A DNA stretch of 43,513 bases from JACJYE01 sp964432875 (GTDB lineage: Bacteria > Bacteroidota > Bacteroidia > Chitinophagales > Saprospiraceae). Made by a program: the position numbers and the translations under genes. The notes beneath the pieces were generated by a model. The model searched no databases. It saw only the letters and a list, made by a program, of their open reading frames with translations, and was not told where the DNA came from. The stretch is taken from positions 1 to 43,513 of the forward strand of contig CAYSPJ010000033.1 in assembly GCA_964432875.1 (NCBI GenBank), read 5' to 3'. Shown here one piece after another: positions 33,318-39,806 of the stretch (its first letter is position 1; each line of letters opens with the position of its first letter).

Positions 33318-34427
33318 CTAAAAGCTCTCCGTCCCTGGCAAAGCGGGCACCGAAAGCGCCCCGAAGCCATTTTTGCGCTCGCGCAGGATAAACTTGCGCT
33401 TGCCATTGAGCTGAGGGCGCGCTTCCAGGAAAGGCTGCACCAGTTGGTGGATGGCTTCGCTCTCGATGAGGAAGCCATCGTGGCCATAGATGCTATCGAT
33501 CAGCTCCAGCCGGGAACGGGAGATATGCCGGGCGAGGAAAGCCTGTTCTTCTACCGGGAAAAGGACATCGGATTGGATGCCAATAATCAAGGCTTTGGCC
33601 TTAATCTGTTGTAGGGCAGATTCTAGCCCGCCCCGCCCGCGTCCGAGATGGTGGCTGTCCATGGCGCGGCTGAGCGTCAGATAGGACCATACATCGAAGC
33701 GCTGCTGGAGTTTGTAGCCTTGGTAGCGTTGGTAAGAGCTGGCCCGGAAACCGGCGAGCTTGGTATCGCCCTCGTCTTGCTGGGCGAGCTGGTAGGTGCG
33801 GTAATTGCGGTATGACAGCATGGCGATGGCACGGGCGGCTTCCAGCCCAGCTTTGCCGGCATCCTTGCCGCCAACGTGCAAGCTCGGGTCGGCTTCAATA
33901 GCCATGCGTTGTGCCTCGTTGAAGGCGATACCCCAGGGGGAATGCCGGGCATTGGTAGCCAGCACGGCGATGTGCTCAATCTGCTCCGGCTCGGCGATGG
34001 CCCACTCTAGCACCTGCTGCCCCCCCATGGATCCGCCGATGGCCAGGCGGATGCGCTCGATGCCGAGTTTAGCCCGTAGCAAACGATGCGCCTGGACCAT
34101 GTCGCGCACCGTAATCAGGGGGAAATCTTTGCCATAAGGCTGGCCCGTCTCTGGATTTACACTTGCCGGCCCGGTGCTGCCATAACAGGAGCCGAGGATA
34201 TTGGCACAAACGATAAAATACTGCTCCGGGTCGAAAAGCTTGCCAGGCCCGACCAGGCCCGGCCACCACTCCAAGGGATCGGCATTGGCCGTGAGCGCAT
34301 GAGCAATCCAAACAACGTTATCTTGCTCGGGCGAAAGTTGTCCATAAGTGGTATAGGCAATGGTCAGCTCCTGGAGCTCTGCGCCGCTTTCCAGAGGAAA
34401 GGCTTGGTTGATGGTCAGGTATGGCAT
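33318..34427 (-). CDS. metX: Homoserine O-acetyltransferase
   Basis: MetX acylates homoserine with acetyl-CoA, feeding MetY. The 369-residue alpha/beta hydrolase-fold protein has NVVWIAHALTANAD, NILGSCYGSTGPASVNP, the nucleophile elbow AIGGSMGGQQVLEW with Ser133, IGIQSDVLFP (catalytic Asp region) and YGHDGFLIE (catalytic His). It lacks the C-terminal CBS or MetW-type fusion, with normal length. It sits downstream of metY on the same strand, 88 bp away, across a heptad repeat/hairpin, and is probably co-transcribed under the SAM riboswitch leader. Confidence 0.94.
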   Translation of the reverse strand: MPYLTINQAFPLESGAELQELTIAYTTYGQLSPEQDNVVWIAHALTANADPLEWWPGLVGPGKLFDPEQYFIVCANILGSCYGSTGPASVNPETGQPYGKDFPLITVRDMVQAHRLLRAKLGIERIRLAIGGSMGGQQVLEWAIAEPEQIEHIAVLATNARHSPWGIAFNEAQRMAIEADPSLHVGGKDAGKAGLEAARAIAMLSYRNYRTYQLAQQDEGDTKLAGFRASSYQRYQGYKLQQRFDVWSYLTLSRAMDSHHLGRGRGGLESALQQIKAKALIIGIQSDVLFPVEEQAFLARHISRSRLELIDSIYGHDGFLIESEAIHQLVQPFLEARPQLNGKRKFILRERKNGFGALSVPALPGTESF

Positions 34428-34453
34428 GTTTGTTTTTTTGAGTTATGAGAGAT

Positions 34454-34507
34454 AGTGGGCAGTGGGCGGTAGGCAGTAGGCAGTAGGCAAGTTGCCTACT
34501 GCCCACT
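34454..34507. repeat. Heptad repeat with inverted arms between metY and metX
   Basis: Five 7-bp units in direct order, AGTGGGC, AGTGGGC, GGTAGGC, AGTAGGC, AGTAGGC (34454-34488), then AAGTT, then the inverted units GCCTACT and GCCCACT (34494-34507). The inverted arm can pair with the direct units in several registers, giving a strong hairpin in the metY-metX transcript. It is short-period and unlike CRISPR. Possible roles are partial termination, mRNA stability, or a dispersed repeat. Confidence 0.75.
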
Positions 34508-34515
34508 GCAACTAA

Positions 34516-35844
34516 CTAAACCAGCACCTTACCTCCCAGCCCTACTTTGGCGAAAGCCTGCTCGAAGTCAGCCTTAATATCCTCGATATGCTCGATACCG
34601 GTGGATATCCTCAGCAGGTTGGGTACCACGCCGGCCGCCAGTTGTTCGGCTTCGCTGAGCTGCTGATGGGTAGTAGCGGAGGGCTGAATGATGAGCGTCT
34701 TGGCATCGCCGACGTTGGCTAGATGGCTGACCAGCTGCAAGCTATCCACAAATTTGGTGGCATTTTCCTTGCTGCCCTTGATGGTGAAGGACAGTACGCC
34801 GCCAAAGCCATTGCGCAGGTACTTGCGGGCGCGTTCGTGAGCCGGGCTGCTCGCCAGGCCTGGATAGTTGACAAACTCCACTGCCGGATGGCGCTCCAGC
34901 CATTCGGCCAGTGCCAGGGCGTTGTCTACGGTGCGCTGTACGCGCAGGGAGAGGGTCTCCAAGCCTTGCAACAACAGGAAGGCATTGAAGGGGCTAATTG
35001 CCGGGCCGTAGTCGCGCAAGCCTTCCACTCGGGCGCGGATGATGAAGGCGATGTTGCCAAAAGGCCCGTCGGTGCCAAATACATCCCAGAATTTTAGGCC
35101 GTGGTAGCCTTCCGATGGCTCGGTAAATTGAGGGTACTTGCCGTTGCCCCAGTTGTAGTTGCCGCCATCCACGATGACGCCCCCGATGGAGGTGCCATGG
35201 CCGCCGATCCACTTGGTAGCCGATTGTACCACAATATTAGCGCCATGCTCCAATGGGCGGAAGAGGTAGCCTGCTGCTCCGAAGGTGTTGTCTACCACTA
35301 GCGGGATATCATATTTGCGGGCCACTGCCGCGATGCTTTCAAAATCAGGCACGTTGAAGCTAGGATTGCCGATGGTCTCCAAATAAAGCGCTTTGGTATT
35401 TTCGTCGATGAGCTGCTCATAGGCCGCCGCCGATTCGTCCTTGACAAAGCGGGCTTCGATGCCCAGGCGCTTAAAGTTGACTTTAAACTGGTTGTAAGTG
35501 CCGCCGTAGAGGTTGGCACTCGACACCAGGTTGTCGCCCGTTTCCAGGATGTTGGTCAGGGCAATGAACTGGGCCGCTTGCCCGGAGCTGACCGCCAGGG
35601 CGGCCGCACCGCCTTCCAGTGCCGCGATGCGCTTTTCAAACACATCGGTGGTAGGGTTCATGATGCGGGTGTAGATGTTGCCGAACTCCTTGAGCGCAAA
35701 GAGGTTGGCACCGTGCTCGGAATCCTTGAAGGTGTAGGAAGTCGTCTGGTAAATGGGCACGGCGCGCGAGCGGGTGGTGCCTTCTACGTCTTCTTGGCCG
35801 GCATGTAATTGCAAGGTCTCAAATCTTAGCTTTGACATGGTCAT
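34516..35844 (-). CDS. metY: O-acetylhomoserine sulfhydrylase (aminocarboxypropyltransferase)
   Basis: MetY makes homocysteine from O-acetylhomoserine and sulfide, a PLP enzyme. The 442-residue protein reads MTMSKLRFETLQLHAGQ, then TRSRAVPIYQTTSYTFKD, YTRIMNPTTDVFEKRIAALEGG, SSANLYGGTYNQF, PLVVDNTFGAAGYLFRPLEHGAN and VQSATKWIGGHGTSIGG with the PLP lysine. The start is at 35844 (or two codons in, 35838). The frame is open 58 codons further upstream, but that stretch has no similarity and overlaps the leader ORF in another frame. The leader contains a SAM riboswitch and a Cys-rich ORF, so the operon is a sulfur-controlled methionine operon. Confidence 0.94.
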   Translation of the reverse strand: MTMSKLRFETLQLHAGQEDVEGTTRSRAVPIYQTTSYTFKDSEHGANLFALKEFGNIYTRIMNPTTDVFEKRIAALEGGAAALAVSSGQAAQFIALTNILETGDNLVSSANLYGGTYNQFKVNFKRLGIEARFVKDESAAAYEQLIDENTKALYLETIGNPSFNVPDFESIAAVARKYDIPLVVDNTFGAAGYLFRPLEHGANIVVQSATKWIGGHGTSIGGVIVDGGNYNWGNGKYPQFTEPSEGYHGLKFWDVFGTDGPFGNIAFIIRARVEGLRDYGPAISPFNAFLLLQGLETLSLRVQRTVDNALALAEWLERHPAVEFVNYPGLASSPAHERARKYLRNGFGGVLSFTIKGSKENATKFVDSLQLVSHLANVGDAKTLIIQPSATTHQQLSEAEQLAAGVVPNLLRISTGIEHIEDIKADFEQAFAKVGLGGKVLV

Positions 35845-35913
35845 CGAATTTAATATGGTGGTGAAAAAATGGATGTACACAGAGCGGTTTGCCAAGGCAT
35901 GACAACGGACAAA

Positions 35914-35932
35914 GGCTTTCGTCTGGAAAGCC
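35914..35932 (-). promoter_or_regulatory. Leader hairpin between the Cys-rich ORF and metY
   Basis: Minus-strand GGCTTTC (35926-35932), loop CAGAC, GAAAGCC (35914-35920): a 7-bp stem 33 nt after the leader ORF stop and 69 nt before the metY start. No T run follows, so it is not an obvious intrinsic terminator. It may take part in attenuation or translational control. Confidence 0.45.
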
Positions 35933-35965
35933 CTCCATTTTATTTGCGCAATGGCGTGGGAAGGG

Positions 35966-36082
35966 TCAACAACGACAACAACAACATGCGCAGGCGCGCA
36001 TGAAGGAGGAGCTCGCATTAATGGTTGGCGAACAACTAGGCACTGGGTTGAATCCCTGGAAATTTGATTTTTGGAAAATCAT
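35966..36082 (-). CDS. Cysteine-rich leader peptide (uORF) of metY
   Basis: A 38-codon ORF in the metY leader: ATG at 36080-36082, stop TGA at 35966-35968. The first 27 residues are ordinary and Ser/Pro-rich, starting MIFQKSNFQG. The last 11 are MRACACCCCRC, with six cysteines in eight positions. An internal ATG (35999-36001) in the same frame would translate just that tail and lies in a small hairpin, ATGCGC/GCGCAT. The start is 12 nt downstream of the SAM aptamer. Cys-rich leader peptides stall or slow ribosomes when cysteine is low, as described for mycobacterial sulfur genes; a similar role is inferred here. The tail is encoded by a TGT-rich near-microsatellite, so chance must be excluded. 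Confidence 0.55.
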   Translation of the reverse strand: MIFQKSNFQGFNPVPSCSPTINASSSFMRACACCCCRC

Positions 36083-36094
36083 GTCGTCGTTTCG

Positions 36095-36210
36095 ATTTTA
36101 TAGTTCCAATAAACCCGGCAAAGCCGGTTGGCGGGAATTGGCACCGTTGCGCATCGGCATGGTTGCCAGGGTTTCGCAGAGCCCGTGCTCTCCACCCTTC
36201 TTTATAAAAT
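36095..36210 (-). ncRNA. SAM-I (S-box) riboswitch aptamer upstream of metY
   Basis: The minus strand folds as a SAM-I aptamer. P1 is ATTTTATA (36203-36210) with TATAAAAT (36095-36102). P2 is AGAGC/GCTCT (36178-36191), closed by GGGT/ACCC (36194-36197 with 36169-36172). The conserved core reads GCGAAACCCTGGCAACC (36161-36177), and P3 returns with GGTGCCAATTCCCGCC (36130-36145). P4 is AACCGGC/GCCGGGTT (36112-36129). The core words match the S-box consensus (TGAAaCCcgGCAACC, ggtGCtAAaTCC). The gene it precedes, metY, is a standard target. A switch of class SAM-IV or SAM-I/IV is less likely but not excluded. Confidence 0.9.
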
Positions 36211-36237
36211 CATTCTCGTCAAAAGAATTGATTGGCA

Positions 36238-36245
36238 CAAAGGTA
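36238..36245 (-). promoter_or_regulatory. -7 box of the metY leader
   Basis: Minus-strand TACCTTTG, a perfect TAnnTTTG, placing the start near 36232, about 20 nt before the riboswitch P1. The -33 element is poor. The resulting leader is about 390 nt. Confidence 0.5.
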
Positions 36246-36598
36246 TGAATAAAAAACATACCGCGCCAGCCTATCCTTTGCCACGGCCCAAAAAAAGCCG
36301 CTTGTCGTTACCAAAAGAATGACCACGCAAAAATAATAAAAATCCGATAGGATAAGTAGGGAATATTGATTTTCTTAAGCTCTCGCGAGGAGATTTGACC
36401 CGGAAGGCTTGTATTTACAGCGCTTGAAGGGGGGATTAAAGAAACGTTAAAGTTTGGCGAATAGCATTATAGAGATGGCGATGCCATCGGCGGCGGTTCA
36501 ACTTTTCCGGTAAGTTGCGGTTTTGTACAAACATTTGTACTTGGCCCGGCTTGCGCTTGGCGTCTGAATCCTTATGTTTGCCCAAAATAAATCCACAC
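36246..36598. other. Divergent intergenic region metY leader / osmC
   Basis: 353 bp with no gene seen. It holds the osmC promoter (36551-36580) and a small hairpin GATGGC/GCCATC (36474-36488). Short reading frames on the minus strand here (36436-36870) are shadows of osmC. Confidence 0.5.
36551..36580 (+). promoter_or_regulatory. Promoter of the OsmC gene
   Basis: TTG (36551-36553), 19-bp spacer, TATGTTTG (36573-36580). The predicted leader is about 13 nt, and it fixes the start at 36599 rather than the upstream frame start at 36515. Confidence 0.65.
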
Positions 36599-37012
36599 AT
36601 GAAAATTGAACTCGCCCGCCTCGACCAAGACTTCCACCTCGAAGCCGTCAACGAAACTGGCGCGCGCCTGGAATCGGATGGCGCCCCCGATATCGGCGGC
36701 CACAATCTGGGGCTGCGCCCCATGCAGATGGTGCTTGCAGCCCTGGGTAGCTGCAGTGCCATCGACGTCATCCTGATGTTGCGCAAGCAGCGCCAGCAAC
36801 TAGACGACATCAAGGTGACCGTCACCGCCGAGCGGGAAAAGGATAAGTTTCCAGCTTTATTCACGGACATCCACGTGCACTACCGCCTCTATGGCCCCAT
36901 CGCGCCCAATAAAGCGGAAAGAGCGGTCAATCTGTCGATGGAGAAGCTCTGCTCGGTGAAAAAACTGCTGGATGCGACGGCAAAAATCACTTGGAGCTGG
37001 GAGGCTATGTGA
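36599..37012 (+). CDS. OsmC family peroxidase-like protein
   Basis: A 137-residue OsmC/Ohr-type protein. The two redox cysteines stand at positions 52 (MVLAALGSCSAIDVILML) and 118 (LSMEKLCSVKKLL), the spacing of thiol peroxidases of this family, which reduce organic hydroperoxides. The N-terminal strand region IELARLDQDFHLEAVNETG and the TVTAEREKDKFPALFTDIHVHY block are typical. The ATG at 36599 is set by the promoter. Its stop codon touches the stop codon of the convergent YggS gene with no base between them. Confidence 0.88.
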   Translation: MKIELARLDQDFHLEAVNETGARLESDGAPDIGGHNLGLRPMQMVLAALGSCSAIDVILMLRKQRQQLDDIKVTVTAEREKDKFPALFTDIHVHYRLYGPIAPNKAERAVNLSMEKLCSVKKLLDATAKITWSWEAM

Positions 37013-37669
37013 TTACCTTTCCCCAAAGATGAGGCTCCCAATACGCACCATGGTGCTGCCCTCACCGAGGGCGATTTTATAATCGTCGGACATGCCCATG
37101 GATATTTCCCGGAAGCGCTCTTGTCCGGCAAAGTAGCTAGCCTTTAGGTACTCAAAAAATTCGCGTAGGCCGGCGAACTCCCGGCGCACTTGCTCTTCGT
37201 CTTCGGTGAAGGTAGCGATGCCCATCAGGCCGAGGATGCGGATGTTGTTCAAGCTTTTAAATTCCTCGGAGCGGAGCATCGCTTCAACCTCTTCACGGCT
37301 GAAGCCATACTTGCTTTCCTCTTCTGCGATTTTGATTTCCAGTAAACAGTCGATTACGCGGCTATGCTTTTGGGCTTGCTTATCGATTTCCTTAAGAACT
37401 TTGAAGCTATCCACTGATTCGATAAGATGGACAAATGGCGCCACGTATTTCACCTTGTTGGTCTGTAAATGGCCAATGAGGTGCCAGCAGATGTCTTTGG
37501 GCAGTTGTTCGTACTTGGCGGTCAGCTCTTGCACGATATTTTCACCAAAATGGCGCTGGCCCTGGTGGTAAATTTCCAGGATTTCCGCTAGGGGTTTAGT
37601 TTTGGAGACCGCTACCAATTGAGTGTTGGTAGGCTTGAGTTTTTCTAATATCGTCGCTAAAGGGACCAT
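37013..37669 (-). CDS. YggS/PROSC family PLP homeostasis protein
   Basis: A 218-residue PLP-binding protein of the YggS (PLPBP) family, a fold-type III barrel without known catalysis that balances vitamin B6 and amino acid pools. Motifs: LVAVSKTKPLAEILE with the PLP lysine (K23), HFGENIVQELTAKYE, WHLIGHLQTNKVKYV, LIESVDSFKVLKEID, NIRILGLMGIATFTED, and the C-terminal MGMSDDYKIALGEGSTMVRIGSLIFG. Complete and of normal length. Convergent with osmC without spacing. Confidence 0.93.
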   Translation of the reverse strand: MVPLATILEKLKPTNTQLVAVSKTKPLAEILEIYHQGQRHFGENIVQELTAKYEQLPKDICWHLIGHLQTNKVKYVAPFVHLIESVDSFKVLKEIDKQAQKHSRVIDCLLEIKIAEEESKYGFSREEVEAMLRSEEFKSLNNIRILGLMGIATFTEDEEQVRREFAGLREFFEYLKASYFAGQERFREISMGMSDDYKIALGEGSTMVRIGSLIFGER

Positions 37670-37836
37670 GGCAGTGTGTGTCTTGTTGGTTGCGTTTCAC
37701 TGAAGACAACACGGAATGCCCCCCCGAGGTTGCTGCCCGGGGCGAAAGGCTTTGACATTTCTTTAACCCATTCTTGAAAAACATGGCTACGGCCAGGTTC
37801 GTTAAGTAAATATCTGAAAACCAAAAACCTGAGGCC

Positions 37837-38055
37837 ATGACTGATTACCGATTTGAACGCAATGCGCGCAGGAGCCGTCAAAAGGCTTTGTATGTCACCA
37901 TCTTTTTCCACCTGCTTATCCTGGGCGGTTTAGCATTTTACAGCAGCGGCGCCGATTGGCGTGATTACGTGCCAGAGGCTTTGAAAACCAGCTTGGGGAT
38001 CGAAGCGCCCCAAGCGGAAAATGCGACGGCACGGGAAGAACTACCCCGGCCGTAG
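37837..38055 (+). CDS. Small single-span membrane protein, unknown
   Basis: Not recognised. A 72-residue protein: a basic N-terminus (MTDYRFERNARRSRQKALY), one hydrophobic span at about residues 19-35 (YVTIFFHLLILGGLAFY), then a short acidic tail. The positive N-terminus suggests an inner-membrane protein with cytoplasmic N-terminus. It is divergent from yggS and convergent with the adenosyltransferase gene, so it is transcribed alone. The codon pattern and start are convincing but there is no homology evidence. Confidence 0.55.
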   Translation: MTDYRFERNARRSRQKALYVTIFFHLLILGGLAFYSSGADWRDYVPEALKTSLGIEAPQAENATAREELPRP

Positions 38056-38082
38056 TTTATGCCAAAGACAAGTTTGTGAAAT

Positions 38083-38106
38083 GGCAATGAGCAAAGGCTC
38101 ATTGCC
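38083..38106. terminator. Convergent hairpin between the small membrane protein and the adenosyltransferase
   Basis: GGCAATGAGC (38083-38092), loop AAAG, GCTCATTGCC (38097-38106): a perfect 10-bp stem 8 bp before the adenosyltransferase stop. No T run on either strand; likely a terminator or end-protecting stem for both genes. Confidence 0.6.
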
Positions 38107-38114
38107 GGCTTGGC

Positions 38115-38666
38115 TTACTTGCGCGGCGACCAGATGACCTCCTCCACACCTTGTTCTTTCGCCAGGTGGCGGGCCAACACAAAGAGGTAATCTGATAGCC
38201 GGTTGAGATATTTGATGAGGATGGGGGGCACCTGTTCCTGCTGTGCCAGGTGGACGGTCAGGCGCTCAGCCCGGCGGCACACGCAGCGGGCGATATGACA
38301 GAAGGATACGGCGGGGTGGCCGCCTGGCAGGATGAAATTCTTCAGCTCGGGCAAACCCTCGTTCATGCGGTCGATCTCCTGTTCTAGTATAGTGATGTCT
38401 TCTTCCTGGATATCCGGCACGGGCAAGGCTTTTTCGGGATCAGAAGCCAGATTGGCGCCGAGGGTAAAAAGCAGGTCCTGGATTGATTTCAACAAAACTT
38501 TTACCCCCGCTTCTTGGGCATAATCACGCACCAGGCCGAGGTGGGAGTTCAGCTCGTCCACCGTGCCATAAGCTTCGATGCGGAGTTCGCTTTTCAGCAG
38601 ACGGCGCCCGCCAAACAAGGAGGTCTCTCCCTGGTCGCCGGTTTTAGTATAAATTCGGAATGCCAT
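38115..38666 (-). CDS. PduO-type cob(I)alamin adenosyltransferase
   Basis: Transfers the adenosyl group of ATP to cob(I)alamin, giving adenosylcobalamin. The 183-residue protein has the family's N-terminal ATP-binding motif RIYTKTGDQGETSLFGGRRL, then ELRIEAYGTVDELNSHLG, GGHPAVSFCHIARCVCRRAER and LIKYLNRLSDYLFVLARHLA. All are diagnostic of the PduO/MMAB class. It follows the ABC ATPase gene by 3 bp, the last gene of the gatC operon. No other cobalamin gene is in the window. Confidence 0.93.
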   Translation of the reverse strand: MAFRIYTKTGDQGETSLFGGRRLLKSELRIEAYGTVDELNSHLGLVRDYAQEAGVKVLLKSIQDLLFTLGANLASDPEKALPVPDIQEEDITILEQEIDRMNEGLPELKNFILPGGHPAVSFCHIARCVCRRAERLTVHLAQQEQVPPILIKYLNRLSDYLFVLARHLAKEQGVEEVIWSPRK

Positions 38667-38669
38667 AAG

Positions 38670-39401
38670 CTATGGTTGGTTGTAGCGGTGTTCAGGGTCG
38701 TAGGCGCTAACGATGTTATCATTCAGGATGTCGCTCTCCACTAGGCCGTCGCGCAGGCGGATGGAGCGGTGGGCATGGGCGGCAATCTCGGGTTCATGGG
38801 TGACCAGGATGACCGTATTGCCGTTTCGGTGGATTTCCTCGAAGATGCCCATGATTTCGATGGAGGTCTTGGTGTCGAGGTTGCCGGTTGGCTCATCAGC
38901 CAAGATGATTGATGGGTCGTTGACCAGGGCGCGGGCGATGGCCACGCGCTGGCGCTGGCCGCCGGAAAGCTCATTGGGCTTGTGCTCAACCCGATCGCCC
39001 AAGCCTACGGCATCGAGCACTTCGCGGGCTTTTTTCAGGCGGGCGGTTTTGCCTACGCCGCCATAGACCAGAGGCAAAGCTACATTTTCGAGTGCGCTGA
39101 GGCGGGGCAAGAGGTTGAAGGTCTGGAAAACAAAGCCGATTTCTTTGTTGCGCACCTCGGCCAGTTCGCCGTCTTCCATCGTGCTCACATTGGAGCCGTT
39201 GAGCCAATATTCCCCGCTGGTAGGCGTATCCAGACAACCGATCAGGTTCATCAGGGTGGATTTGCCAGAGCCAGAGGGGCCCATCAGGGCTACGTATTCA
39301 TTGCGCCCTATTTCAAGGGTGATGCCACTCAGGGCATGCACCTTAGCGGCCCCCATGATGTAGGTCTTGGTAAGGTCTTTAGTGGAGATGACAGCTTTCA
39401 T
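38670..39401 (-). CDS. ABC transporter ATPase (LolD/MacB-like)
   Basis: A 243-residue ATPase of the LolD/MacB/FtsE branch, which power lipoprotein release or macrolide export, or act in cell division. Walker A GPSGSGKST at about 41-49, Q-loop GFVFQTFNLLPRLSALENV, signature LSGGQRQ at about 145-151, Walker B IILADEPTGNLDTKTS, and the switch H in ILVTHEPEIAAHAHR. The ATG at 39399-39401 gives MKAVISTKDL; a TTG at 39420-39422 would overlap gatC. No cognate permease is adjacent, so the partner must lie elsewhere. It sits 10 bp after gatC. Confidence 0.88.
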   Translation of the reverse strand: MKAVISTKDLTKTYIMGAAKVHALSGITLEIGRNEYVALMGPSGSGKSTLMNLIGCLDTPTSGEYWLNGSNVSTMEDGELAEVRNKEIGFVFQTFNLLPRLSALENVALPLVYGGVGKTARLKKAREVLDAVGLGDRVEHKPNELSGGQRQRVAIARALVNDPSIILADEPTGNLDTKTSIEIMGIFEEIHRNGNTVILVTHEPEIAAHAHRSIRLRDGLVESDILNDNIVSAYDPEHRYNQP

Positions 39402-39411
39402 TAAAATTGTT

Positions 39412-39702
39412 TTATAGATCAATCACTTTGGGTACGCGGAAGTAGGCGCCATCGTGGCTGGGAGCATTGCGCAGGGCTTCTTCCCGGCTAGCTTGACCCC
39501 TTACGGCATCTTCCCGTAGTACATTTTCATCCTCATTGATGTACACCAAGGGCTCTACTTTTTCAGTATCCAACTCCTGGAGTTTTTCCACCATACTTAG
39601 TATAGCGTTGAGATCATCGATCAGCCGGGCTTCCTCTTGCGGGGCCACTTCCAGGCGGGCCAGATGTTCAAGCTTCGAAATTAGCGCTTGATCTATTTTC
39701 AT
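39412..39702 (-). CDS. gatC: Aspartyl/glutamyl-tRNA amidotransferase subunit C
   Basis: GatC stabilises the GatCAB amidotransferase that converts mischarged Glu-tRNA(Gln) or Asp-tRNA(Asn). The 96-residue protein has ISKLEHLARLEVAPQEEARL at the N-terminus, the ILSMVEKLQELDTEKVEPLVY block and the C-terminal NVLREDAVRGQASREEALRNAP and FRVPKVID, all family features. First gene of a tight three-gene group with the ABC ATPase and the adenosyltransferase. gatA and gatB are not in the window. Confidence 0.92.
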   Translation of the reverse strand: MKIDQALISKLEHLARLEVAPQEEARLIDDLNAILSMVEKLQELDTEKVEPLVYINEDENVLREDAVRGQASREEALRNAPSHDGAYFRVPKVIDL

Positions 39703-39806
39703 GATACTTTTTTAGAAGTTTGGCGGCATTTCTTCCATCAACGGAAGAGTTTATTAATTTCGTACCCGAAAACCAGATTTCATGACCAAGAGTCCAGGAG
39801 ACGATT

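Noticed and set aside
34454..34507. CRISPR array
   Set aside because: Units are 7 bp, directly abutting with no spacers, and partly inverted; no cas genes are nearby.
35845..36018. N-terminal extension of MetY to 36018
   Set aside because: The extra 58 residues (including VVVVVVD from the same trinucleotide run) have no similarity to MetY, which begins at MSKLRFETLQLHAGQ.
39402..39422. TTG start for the ABC ATPase at 39422
   Set aside because: It would overlap gatC; the ATG at 39401 matches the usual family start.
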